From positions 44,265 to 108,264 of the forward strand of contig NJAL01000001.1 of assembly GCA_002591725.1 (NCBI GenBank): a DNA stretch of 64,000 bases. Reading direction: 5' to 3'. Every line of letters starts with the position of its first letter. Within the stretch, counting starts at the first letter, position 1. The notes under the pieces are model-generated. The model saw nothing but the letters and a program-made list of their open reading frames with translations, was not told the origin of the DNA and did not search any database. Source of the DNA: Candidatus Didemnitutus mandela. Lineage in GTDB: Bacteria; Verrucomicrobiota; Verrucomicrobiia; Opitutales; Opitutaceae. This document shows, piece by piece, positions 1 to 12,400 of the stretch. The position numbers and the translations under genes are program-made.

Positions 1-3000
1 TGGCATGTTTTGGTAGCTCACTTGTTGGAACGAGCGGCGGCGAATCCCCCGAAATGGTGCGGCAGTGTTCCGGGAGCAGGTGAGTTCGATCCGTTGTTTT
101 TCGAGATATCTCCACGCGAAGCAGAGCTTATGGATCCACGCCAGCGGCTCTTGTTGCAAGAGGCTTGGAACGCGCTTGAAGATGCGGCGTTGGGCGAGGA
201 CCATATTGCGCGCCAGACCGTTGGCATGTTTGTGGGGGCCGAGGAGGGCGACTATCCGCAGCAGGTCAAGGAGCGCACACTTACATCGAACCACGATGGG
301 ATTCTGGCGGCGCGGCTCGCTTATTTTCTAAATTTGAAAGGGCCGGTAATGGCATTGAACACGGCGTGTTCGTCGTCGCTTGTGGCCGTGCATCAGGCGT
401 GTCAAAGCCTGCGATCTGGGGAGTGCGATATGGCGTTGGCTGCGGGAGTGAATCTACTGTTCTCGCCGGCGCCTTATATTGCAATGGCGGAGGCTGGTAT
501 GCTGTCGCCAGAGGGGGTCTGCCGGACGTTTGACCGGCGAGCCGACGGCCTTGTTCCCGGTGAGGCGGTCTGCGTGGTTGTTCTTAAACGCCTGACACAG
601 GCGATTACAGATGGTGACTTGATCCGTGCAATAATCCGGGGAAGCGGGATCAATTATGATGGCCGTACCAATGGCATCACCGCGCCGAATGGTGTGGCGC
701 AGGCAGATCTAATTCGGGATGTGCTGAAGCGTCATGCGATTACTGCCGATCGTGTGCAACACATCGTTACACACGGCACGGGCACACGTCTTGGCGATCC
801 GATCGAGATCGATGCTTTGAACACTGCATTTCGCGCTGCCAGTCTGCCGCCCGCTAGTTGTGCGCTTACCTCGACCAAGCCGAATTTCGGCCACACGTTT
901 GCCGCATCGGGCCTCGTGAGTTTTATCGCACTGGTGGAATCGCTGCACCATGGAGTTATCCCGGCGAGCTTGCATTGTACAGAGGAAAACGAATTTGTTG
1001 CGTGGGGTCAGGGACCGTTTTTCGTGAACAAAGCCGCCCGGCCGTGGCCGCGGCCGGGAGTCGGTGAGCGATTAGGGGCGGTGAGTGCGTTTGGCATGAG
1101 CGGCACAAATGCCCATGTCCTTGTTGAGGGATTTTCTGGAACATCTGAGGAACCTGATACCCAAAGAAGGCCTCGCTTATTTGTGCTCTCGGCAAAGACG
1201 GAACAGGCGCTTTGCGAACGTGCCCAAGCTTTGCGGAAGTGGCTCGAAAGTGACGCTTCTTCCAAGGTTTCCTTTGATCGCATCTGTTTTACATTGCTCG
1301 CGGGGCGGCATCATTTTCGTTATCGGCTGGCAATCGTTGCCCGTGATTCTGCCGAAGCGGCGCGGCTGCTGGCGGAAGCTTCATTTGCCGAGGAAGCGCG
1401 GGTGGCGCGCGGTTTGGTCTCCGATCAATTTACGCCCAACCCGGTGCGAGCAAGTGCTTTGACGGGGCTCGTCGTTCGCGCGGCGAACGGAGAAGGGTTG
1501 GACGAATTGGCGCAGATTTTTTGCGAAGGTTACACTTTCGATGCCGTGGCATTGTGGGGAGGCCGCGCGCTGGCTCGTGTTCCGCTTCCCACGTATCCAT
1601 TTTCGCGAAAAACATATTGGGCTCAACGGGTCGAGTACACTTCCAGTTGCCCTCCGAAGGTCCACCCACTTGTCCAGCGGCGGATCGCCGCCGATGGCGA
1701 AAGCGCACACTTCGAATCAGACTTCACCGGAAAGGAATTTTTCCTCGCCGACCATGTGGTGCACGGGCGCAAAACTCTACCGGGCGTGGCTTACTTGGAG
1801 ATGGTGCGTGCCGCGATGGTTGCTCGGGGAACGCTTTCCCCTTCGCAGCTGATTTTCCGGCAGGTTACCTGGTTGCGACCGCTTGAAGTTGACGATGCGG
1901 GGCGAACCGTGCGCATAACACTTACTCCCAATGGTGATGCGACTCGTTTTTCCGTAAGTTCTCGAGCCCAGGGTGTCGCAACCAAGCTTGTTCCCCACAG
2001 TGAAGGCTCAGTGGAGTTCGCAATCGGAAAGAAATCTGTTGAAGGACAAGTGTTTGCTGAGTTGCGCGAACGGATGCGCGGACTGTATTTCGATAGTTTT
2101 TCCTGTCGGGCTGCATTTACAAAAATGGGGCTCGACTATGGGCCTGCCTTTCAGTCGCTCACTTACGTCCGGCTTGGAAACGACGAACTACTTGCGCAAC
2201 TCGACTTGCCGGAAATTCGACGCGACACGCTTGGCAACTTCGAGCTGCATCCCGGATTGATGGACGGTGCGTTGCAGGCGGCTGTGGGTTTCCTCCTGCA
2301 AGCTGGAGCAGATTTGCTCACGAAAGTCTCTGCTCCGTTTGCTGTCGAGTCAGTGGTGATGTATCGAGGCTGTTCGGCGACAATGTGGGCGTGGCTGCGG
2401 AAAACGCCAGGATCCGGCACGGAGGCAGTTCGAAAGCTCGACGTTGATCTCTTCGACAGCGAAGGCAATCTTTGTGTGAGCTTGCGTCGTTTTTCGAGTC
2501 GCGTGCTTGAAAGTTCCACGGTGCAAGCGGCCTCGAGCTGCCAGCCCGAAACAAATCTCGATTACCTGCTTCCGTTTTGGGACTCACTGCTCGGTGTGAC
2601 CTCTGGACCGGCAATCCCTGGCGATGGTGACTGGGTGGAAATTGCCGGTGGAGATGTGATGCGATTCGAGGCGTTACGGAAGGTGTGGCCGCAAGCAAGG
2701 AGAATGGAAATTGACGCAGTCGATTCGGTGGAACGGCTGGCGGAAAGGCTCCGGGCCACTGGGCCGCTTGAACATCTCTGTTGGATCGCGCCTGCCGGCT
2801 CGTCGGTAGGTGGCGATTCCATGGTGGCTGCACAAAAGGGCGGGGTGCTCGCTTTCTTTCGATTGGTGAAGGCGCTTCTGGCGACTGGGGCTGAACGCCG
2901 GTCCATCACATTAACGATTCTACTTACAAATACGGTATCGGTCCACCCTGGTGATTCAAACGATCCGACTCATTCGGCTATCCACGGACTGATCGGTTCT

Positions 3001-6000
3001 CTGGCAAAGGAATACCCACAGTGGAAAATTCGTCTACTCGATCTTCCGGACGAATGTGTTTGGCCGGTGCGCGAGCTGGTTCGGTTGCCATTTGATGCGA
3101 CAGGCGATGCGCTGGCTTTCCGCCACGGCGAATGGTTCAAGCAATCGTTGTTGCCAGCGCGCTTCGGTGTTCTAGCGGAAGACGTTCCGTCGGTATTTCG
3201 TGAGAGGGGTGTTTATGTTTTGATCGGCGGAGCAGGCGGACTGGGTGGCGTGCTGACGCGATATCTGCTGGAGACATATCGGGCGCATGTTTATTGGGTT
3301 GGGCGCCGACCTGCTTCGGCTGAGATCGAAGAAAAAATTACCCATTTCTCAGGCTTTGGCCCCAGGCCGGTGTATCTGCAGGCCGATGCTGCCGATCATG
3401 CCTCGCTTGCGGCGGCGGTTGCAGCGATTCGCAAACGGCATGCGCATATACACGGCGTGGTACATTCAGCTTTAGTTTTGGCGGACAAGGGGCTGGCAAA
3501 TATGACCGAAGAGGCTTTTGCTGCTGCTCTCGCGGCCAAGGTCGATGTTAACGTGCTCCTGGCGAAGGTCTTTGCGAAGACAGGACTTGATTTTATTGTC
3601 AGTTTTTCGTCGATCACGGCTTTTCAGAAGGCGCCGGGCCAGAGCAACTATGCGGCTGGGTGCACCTTCAATGACGCATTTGCTGGCAGTTTGGCGCGCG
3701 CCGCGGGCTGTGTAGCTAAGGTGATTAACTGGTCTTATTGGGGCAGTGTGGGTGTGGTGAGCGATCGCGCCTATCGCGACCGCATGGAACGGGCGGGTAT
3801 CGGTTCGATCGAGCCGGCAGAAGGTATGCGCGCGTTGGAGACGCTCTTGCGCGCTCCAGTTCCACAGGCGGCTTTTCTAAAAACACTGGGAACGACGATG
3901 CGCGCCCAAACGGTTCAGGGACCGTCGATGGAAATTTATCCTTCTACGGCTCCGCAGTGTCTGGCAGATGCGGTGGCAAAAATTCCGCCGGCTTCGCAAC
4001 GGTCCGCAACTGTGGAGCTTCCTGAAATGTTGCGCGGAAGCCGGATGGATGCTCTGTTGTTGCAGCTGCTTCGCGGAACGCTTGCTGCACTAAATCTTTT
4101 CGATCGACCGGCTTCATCGCTTCCGAAACCTTACGACCGCTGGTTAGAGGAATCGTTGCGTTTGCTCGAAATCGCGAAGTTGAACGGGTCGGCCGTTGCG
4201 AGACCGGCTGACGCTGCTGTGGTTTGGGCGGAATGGGAACAGGAAAAAGCCGGCTGGTCGCTCGATGCGCATCACCGCGCGCTGATCGCGCTCGTAGAGA
4301 CGTGCGTCCGGGCGTTACCAGACATCCTTTCCGGCAGGATACCGGCCACAGATATCCTGTTTCCGGATTCTTCGATGGTACTTGTTGAGGAGGTGTATCG
4401 GGGCAACCGCGTGGCGGATCTTTTTAACGATCTGCTTGGCGATGCAATTCTCGCGTTTATCGAGGAACGGCTGATGCGCGACCCCGGAGCTCGACTTCGG
4501 ATTATAGAAGTGGGCGCGGGTACGGGTGGAACTTCGGCTGGACTGTTGGAACGCTTGCGGCCGTTCCGCGGCGCGATTGTGGAGTATTGCTATACCGACA
4601 TTTCGAAGGCATTTTTGCTGCATGCCCAGGAACAATATGTGCCGCAACATCCGTTCGTGACGCTCCGTCTTTTCGACGCTGAGAAGCCGACATCCACACA
4701 GCAAATCCCCACAGCTTGTTTCGATCTTGCTCTGGCGACTAACGTTTTACATGCGACGAAGAACATCCGACAGACACTGCGCAATGTGAAGGCGACCTTG
4801 CGACAGGGCGGCGGGCTTTTCTTGAACGAAATGCTGGTCAACCCGCTTTGCCTGCATCTTACATTCGGTTTGCTCGACGGCTGGTGGCGGTTTGAGGACG
4901 ATCCATTGCGACTGCCGGGAAGTCCGGGTATTGCTTCGGATACGTGGCGGCGCATCTTGGGCGAGGAGGGGTTTGCAGCGGTGGCGTTTCCCGCAGCGAC
5001 TGCACATCCGCTTGGTCAACAGATTATCGTGGCTGAAAGCGACGGCGTCGTTTGGCAGCAGCCTGCCATTGTATCTTCTGTGAACCTTACGGAAGCCGCA
5101 CCGGTTCCGGCGAAGCAGCCGGTCTCTGGTGTGATGGTACAAGAAGAGAACGTGCGGGCGATTGTGCGACGGTGTATTGCCGAGGCGTTGAAGATCGATC
5201 AGGCTGAAATCCGGGATGATCGTGCTTTTTCCGAGTACGGAGTCGATTCGATCATCGCCGTCCAATTGACAAACCGGCTAAATGCGCTTTGCGGCACCGC
5301 ACTACAGACGACAGTGCTCTTCGATTACACTACAATTGATCGGCTTACCAGACATCTAACGGAGACACATGGCGCTTTGTTTGCGGCGAAGTTGGGCGAC
5401 AGAAGCCCGGTTGCGTTGCACGAACCAGAGGAAGCCAACTCCCAACCGGTGACCGCCGCGTGCTCGGTTTCGACCCCGATTCTCCCGCCTGGCTTTTATC
5501 GCCGCGCATTGATCAGTGGGCCGGGCACCGTTTCCGACCTCAGTTTGGTTGATGAAAAATTACGCGCGCCGCGCGGATGCGAGGTGTTGGTGATGGCACG
5601 CGCCTTCTCCCTGAATTTCGCCGATCTGCTGTGTGTGAAGGGGCTTTATCCCAACATGCCGCCCTATCCATTTACGCCGGGCCTTGAACTGGCTGGTGTG
5701 GTCGAAGCTGTCGGTCCGGACGTCTCAACGGTGAAGGTGGGCGATGAGGTCGTGTGTCTTACGCCAGGTTGCCATAGGGAAATCCTGCTTTGTGAGGAAC
5801 GCGATATCTTGCCGAAGCCAGCAAAGCTTTCTTTCGAGGAAGCCTGTGCGTTGCCGGCTGTTGCGATCGCGATGATCGAGGCTTTCCGGAAGGCCGATTT
5901 GCAGCGCGGCGAAAGCATCGTCATCCAAACTGCCGCTGGTGGGACAGGGCTCATTGCCGTGCAACTGGCACAACACGCGGGCGCTGAGATAATTGCTACG

Positions 6001-6465
6001 GCTGGTTCTGCGGCGAAACTTGAGTACCTCCGAAAGTGGGGAGTATCGCACCTGATTAATTATTGCGAGCAGGACTTCGAACAGGAAGTTCGGAGGATTA
6101 CTGGCGGACGCGGAGTTGATGTGGTGATCAATACGTTGCCGGGCGACGCTCTGCAAAAGGGCCTGCGCTGCCTTGCGCCAGGTGGGCGCTATATCGAAAT
6201 TGCCATGACGGCGCTGAAATCCGCAAAAGCGGTGGACTTGTCCGTGCTGGCGGCCAATCAAACCTTTTATTCCCTCGATTTGGGTCGGTTGGGGATTGAA
6301 CAACCGAAGCGCCTGCAGGCGCTTCGGGCCGAAATGTTGTGCCTTTGCGGACAAGGTATCCTGCGCCCTACGATCAGCCAAGTTTTCCCATTTGCCGATT
6401 TGCACGAGGCTTATCGTGCGCTCGAAAACCGCGAAAACATTGGCAAGATCGTCGTCGTGGTTGCG
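1..6465 (+). other. PKS module KS1-DH-KR-cMT-ACP-ER
   Basis: KS1 has Cys123, His258 in a THGTGT motif and the K-N-GH motif, so it should elongate. DH has H-x3-G-x4-P (HVVHGRKTLP) and D-G-A-L-Q. KR has a GGAGGLG nucleotide-binding loop and the SFSS/Y pair. The methyltransferase has EVGAGTGGT and lies between KR and ACP, as C-methyltransferases do. The ACP attachment site is GVDSI. A medium-chain enoyl reductase follows the ACP, with AAGGTGLIAVQ as cofactor loop. Expected outcome: an alpha-methylated, fully reduced two-carbon unit. In a mandelalide-type product this would be C17/C18, with the C18 methyl and a reduced C19. Confidence 0.85.
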
Positions 6466-9400
6466 CCACGCCCACGCTCTTTTATGGAGCAGGCGTTCGC
6501 CAGTCCCGTCAGGAAACCCCAGTCATTGGTCGGAGCGGCGGAGGTCAACGACGGCACGTCGGACCAGATTGCGATCATCGGCATGAGCGGCCGTTTCGCC
6601 CACTCAGAGACGCTAGAGGATTTTTGGGCACATCTTGCTTGCGGAGACAACCTCGTGGGGAAAGCTACCCGTTGGGATCTTTCCCATTTGCCTTTTGGTT
6701 CGTGCGTTTACGGCAGCTTCATCGAGTCGATCAGCCGCTTTGATCCGCACTTCTTTTCGATTTCTGGCACCGAAGCGACCTACATGGATCCGCAACAGCG
6801 GTTGTTCCTGGAGGAATCCTGGAAGGCGCTTGAAGACGCTGGTTATGCTGGCGACGGTACATGTAGCAAACGCTGGGGTGTTTACGTTGGTTGCGACCGC
6901 GGCAACTACGCTGACTTGTTTACTGGTGTTCCCCCGCCCCAATCGTTTTGGGGTAACACTGGTGCGGTGATTCCGGCGCGTATAGCTTATTTTTTCAATC
7001 TGCAGGGCCCGGCGATTGCCGTCGACACCGCTTGTTCTAGTTCCCTCGTTGCGATCCATCTCGCCTGCCAGGGTTTGCGGGCAGGCGATGCGGATCTGGC
7101 GCTTGCTGGTGGCGTATTCCTCCAGGGGACGTCGACTTTCTACCTTGCGGCCAATAGCGCTGGCATGCTTTCGCCTACAGGGGCGTGTCATGCGTTTGAT
7201 GAACGGGCCGATGGTTTTGTCCCTGGCGAGGGTGTGGGTGCGATCGTGTTGAAACGCTTGCGAGACGCCGTGGCCGATGGTGACCAAATTTTTGGTGTGA
7301 TCCGCAGTAGTGGCGTCAATCAGGATGGCCAGACAAACGGCATCACTGCGCCTAGTGCGCAGTCCCAGGAACGCTTAGAGCGCCAGGTGTACGAACAAAG
7401 TCGAATCGATCCCGGAGAAATCGGTTTTGTGGAGGCGCATGGCACGGGCACGAAACTGGGAGATCCGATCGAGTTTACGGCGCTAACGAAAGCGTTTCGC
7501 CATTTCACTACGAAACGTAGTTTCTGTGCGCTCGGTTCGGTCAAAACTAACCTCGGTCACGCGGCTACTGCAGCGGGTGTTGCGGGTGTGTTGAAGGTTC
7601 TGCTCGCCTTGCGTCATCGGCAGATTCCTCCGTCGCTGCACTTCGATCAGGCAAACGCCGACATTGCGCTTGCCGACAGCCCGTTCTTCGTTAATACGAC
7701 GCTGCGTGAGTGGAAGGCGGAGGCCGGACGCCCCCGTCTTGCCGCGATCAGCTCTTTTGGCTTCAGTGGCACCAATGCGCATTTGGTGATCGCCGAGCCG
7801 CCCGTTGTTGCGCGGCGAAGCGAGCCGCGAGCGGTTCATCTAGTGGTACTTTCTGCGCAATCACCGGAACAGTTGCGGCGTCAGGTAGAGAATCTGCTTA
7901 GCCACCTACGTGCGCTTTCCGATCCCGATCTGGGAGCGATCGCGTTTACCTTGTTCGCCGGCCGCCGTCACCTTGGTTGGCGGCTTGCTGTAGTGGTGCA
8001 CGATACTTGCGAGCTTGCCCAGGCATTTGCGTGCTGGCTTGAAGCTGGTGCTAGCACCCGCGTGATAGCTTCACCACGCTCCGTGGCGGGTGTACGTGAG
8101 ACGACCTCACAGCGTGTTGCTGGGAATGCCCTTATCGAAACTTGTCGCGGCGGACTCAGATCGAAGGAGTTGATCGAGCGGCTGCTGGAGCTTGCTGGAA
8201 GGTTTGTTGCGGGCGAGCGCCTGGATTACGAACAGCTGTTTGCTCCGGGCACACCTCGTGTGTCGCTTCCGACGTATCCGTTTGCGCCCGAAACTTACTG
8301 GGTGGAAAAAACGGACTCGCACCTACTGCAGCGTAGAAGCACTGCGGTGGCGAAATTGCACCCACTGCTACACACTAACGTCTCCGACGTCCGTGGTGTG
8401 CGGTTTGAGTCGCGATTCGACGGGACAGAATTTTTTCTTTCAAACCACGTAATTCGCGGTCGGAAGGTACTCCCTGGCGTGGCCTCGCTAGAAATGGCGC
8501 ACGCTGCTGTCGTGCGTGCCTTGCCTTCGGCTGAGGCTGGCGCGCAATTGCGACTGGAGAATTGGGTGTGGTTGCAGCCGCTTATGGCCGGCGAACAGGG
8601 ATTGGTGGTGGAGGTCTTGGTGGCAAAAGATGCCGCTGGACACTGGGTGGTGGAAGTGGCCGAAACCGCGAAAGATGCCCGGATTTTGCACGCCCGGGGT
8701 AAGGTGACTTTCTTGGGAAATGCTGCGCCACCGCCCATCGATCTCGGCGCTCTTCAGGTGAGGTTGCGCGATGAGCTTTCCGTGCAGGAGTGCTACGAAC
8801 ACTTTCGTGCGATCGGCCAGGTCTATGGGGAAGCACACCGCTCGTTACGAAAAATCCAGCGGGGAACGGGCGAAGTGTTGGCTAAACTTGAATTGCCCAA
8901 ATCCCTCGTGGCGACGCGTGATGAATTTGACATGCACCCGAGCTTACTGGATGGCGCGCTGCAGGCGACGTGGGCCCTCGGCGGAATCACATCTGCAAGC
9001 CAGGTCTTTATGCCGTTTTCGATCGAGGCGGTGGAAGTCGTTTTTGGCGAAAGCCCGATCGAGTGGGCTTGGGTTCGAGAAGTTGAATCGATCCGAGGTG
9101 GGACGGTGCGTAAACTCGACATCAACCTATGCGACGGATCGGGTCGTGTAGGGGTGCGTTTGTGCGGCTTGGTTTCGCGCCCGCGCCCAGTGGCTGGGGA
9201 ATCGGAGTCGCAGAGGTTGGAAAAAACTGCGCCTGTGCGGATGATGACTTCGCTTTCAACTCACAATTACTGGTTAGACGAACACCGCGTTGATGGAGTA
9301 GCAACGTTGCCGGCGGTAGCTTATCTCGAAATGGCTCGAACGGCTGTCGTACGTGCTGGACAGACGGCTGGGGCAATCCGACAGGTGGTTTGGTCGGCTC

Positions 9401-12400
9401 CGTTGCAGGTGCCGGACCAGCCGGTGACTGCGATCATACTTTTTTCTGCTGCCGATCATACTGTACAGATCGAGACCGACTCGGCTTCGGGTAAGTGTCG
9501 GCACTTTCAAGCAACAATTTCTGTCGATCGCCCGGCCGATGTTGCGGCCATATCGATCGCGCCGATCCAGGCTTATTGCTCACAGGTGGTAACACGTGAG
9601 GAGGTCGTCCGGCGTTTTGCTACCCAGCACTTCAGCGGTGCTGGTAGAAAGTCACGTCTGCGCACGCTGACGGGATTTCAATATAGTTCGACTGAAGCGT
9701 TTGCGACTTTGGAGCAGGCGAGTGGACTCGATGGTGAATTTGATGTGGGCCTGCTCGACGGCGTTCTGACTGCGGTGCATTTGCATCATGCGCTTGCAGC
9801 TGCTGAGACGGCGACATTGGTACCGTTTGCGTTGAGCGAAATGATTATTTATGGTGCGTTGCCGGCGCAAGCGGTGGTGCACTTGCGACGAGTGGCAGGG
9901 GAGGTGCTTACCTACGAAATGGACGTTGCCGATGTGACAGGTCGGGTAGCGATTGCGTTTCGTGGCTATGTGATGCGGATATGGGCACCACCGCGGATAC
10001 AGGAGACGACATTGCTTTATGCAGTGCCACATTGGGAAACGATTGCAGCGCCAGTGCCCCCAGTGAGTACCGATGATGCTGTATTTGTTTTGCGGTCGGA
10101 AAATAAGTCGCTCGTTTCGTTGCTGCGGTTGTGCTGGCCGGGAGTTGACCTGGTGGAGTTGGATGAAACCCAGCCGACCGAATTGCTGTTGACTGTGTTC
10201 AAACGGGTGCAGGGCTGGTTGGAAAGCAAACCCACTCTTTTGAAACCGTGGTTGTTTCTTGTTGCCGAATCGGAAGGCCGAGAGATCGAAGCTGCGCTTT
10301 CCGGTCTCGTGCGCACCCTGCGCTTGGAGGAAGCGAAATTTTCCGGGAAGGTGGTGCGCTACTCCGGAATAATCACGCCGGATCAGCTAGCGGAGCGGCT
10401 GGCTGGCGAGATTGCAAGCGGCGATGGCTCTTTGGAGGTTCGACTCGAGCAGGATGCTCGTTGGGTGAAGCAGTGGCGCGAAACCGAGTTATCGGCCCCG
10501 ACCGTTGGGTCGATTGGGCTTCAAGCAGGAGAAGTCGTTTTGATTACCGGTGGGCTTGGCGGATTGGGCAGAATTTTTGCCCGGCATTTTGCAACGACCT
10601 ATGGTGCCCGGGTTGTGCTTTCCGGACGCACGTTGGCGGAAGTTCCGGCCGATCTACGTACTGTGGGAGAGATTTATTGTTTTCCCGGCGATATCTCTGA
10701 TTCCGGTGGTGCGGAATCTCTAGTCATGCGCATCGAGCGCGAAATCGGGCCGTTGCGCGCAGTAGTGCATGCTGCCGGCATTTTGCGCGATTCGTATGCC
10801 AGGCACAAAACAGAGGACGATTTCCGCACTGTGTTGCGGCCAAAAATCGCTGGTGTGCTTGCGCTGGAATGGGCGACGCGATCCTGCAATCTTCGTTTTT
10901 TCGTGCTTTGTTCTTCGCTAGCCGGAGCAATGGGCGGTCCGGGGCAGACAGACTATGCAGCGGCCAATGCATTTCTCGATGGTTTTGCTGCGGCGCGTGA
11001 GGTGCGGGTCCAGGCGGGGCTTGTACGTGGGGTTACACGATCGATCAATTGGGCACTGTGGCGGGAGGGCGGGATGAGGATGACGGAAGAGGCAGTGCGG
11101 ACGATGGAGCGAACCACTGGTGTGTCTGCTATGGCTACGGCAGTTGGCTTGCAGGCGTTCGAGGCGGTGTTGGCGGGCAGCGCTGCACAAGTGCTCGTGG
11201 CGACAGGAAACCTTACGCAAATGCGGGCGCGGCTACTCGGGGTTTCGGCTGCGATAGTGCAGCCTAAGCCAGAAGTGGTCCGGGGCGCCGGTGTGGAAAA
11301 TGTACAACGGGAACTTGCGCTCGCGATCTGCCAATTGCAAAAAGTTCCCGAAGAAAAAATTGACCCAACTGCGGAACTTTCTGTCTACGGTTTTGATTCG
11401 ATCAGCTTCACAAGCTTCGTGAATCAGTTGAATATCGCCTACGGAATTGAACTGATGCCGACCGTGTTTTTTGAACACTCGACGTTGGAATCTCTAGCAG
11501 TGCATCTAGCAGAACGGTATCCGGAAAAATTTGGAAAATTGCCGGCTGTGGCATCGAATGCGGAAGCTCAATACGAAATTCAGGAGCCGGTTCTTGCACG
11601 GAGTGAATTGACCAAGCAACAACTACGCGCAGAGGAATTGATGTTTACGAATTCTCCGGAACCTATCGCAATTGTTGGCATGAGTGGCTGCTTTCCGGGT
11701 TCCGTGGATTTACCGGATTTTTGGCGCCATCTGGAAGCGGGCGATGACCTCATCACAGAAGTGCCCGCGGACCGCTGGGATTGGCGGGAACGCTTTGGTG
11801 ACCCGCATGCTGGCGGAGGAAAGATGCGGGCGAAGTGGGGCGGCTTTGTCGATGGTATCGAGGATTTCGATCCAGGCTTTTTCGGGATCTCGCGACGCGA
11901 GGCCGAGGCCATGGACCCGCAGCAACGGCTGTTGATGGAATACACCTGGCTTGCAATTGAGGACGCGGGCTATGCGCCGGCCGAGCTGGCGGGAACCGAT
12001 ACCGCGCTATTCATTGGCACAGGTAGCAGTGGGCGGGCTTTCGAGCTGGGACGGAAGGAACTCGATGTTTACGGGCCGACCGGTCTTGTCCCTTCCGTGG
12101 GACCGAGTCGCGTCAGCTTTCTGTTGGATCTGCACGGACCGAGCGAACCGGTCGAAACGGCGTGTTCGTCATCCCTTGTGGCGATTCATCGGGCGGTGGC
12201 ATGTTTGCGCGCGGGTGAATGTACGCAGGCGATAGTAGGCGGCGTGAACACACTCCTTGTTCCGGAAATTCAGGCGAGTCTCGACAAGGCGGGTATGTTG
12301 TCGCCAGACGGGCGTTGTCGCACGTTTGCGAAAAATGCCAACGGGTACGTGCGCGGCGAAGGCGTTGGTATGCTTTTCCTAAAGAAACTTTCGGCCGCTG

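Noticed and set aside
1..60. The first residues of the window do not resemble the KS sequence seen in other modules, suggesting a misjoined contig end.
   Set aside because: A Trp at codon 1 is exactly 16 residues before KWCG, as in the related KS9, and that stretch is variable among KSs. The frame is continuous, so a normal KS cut by the window edge is enough.
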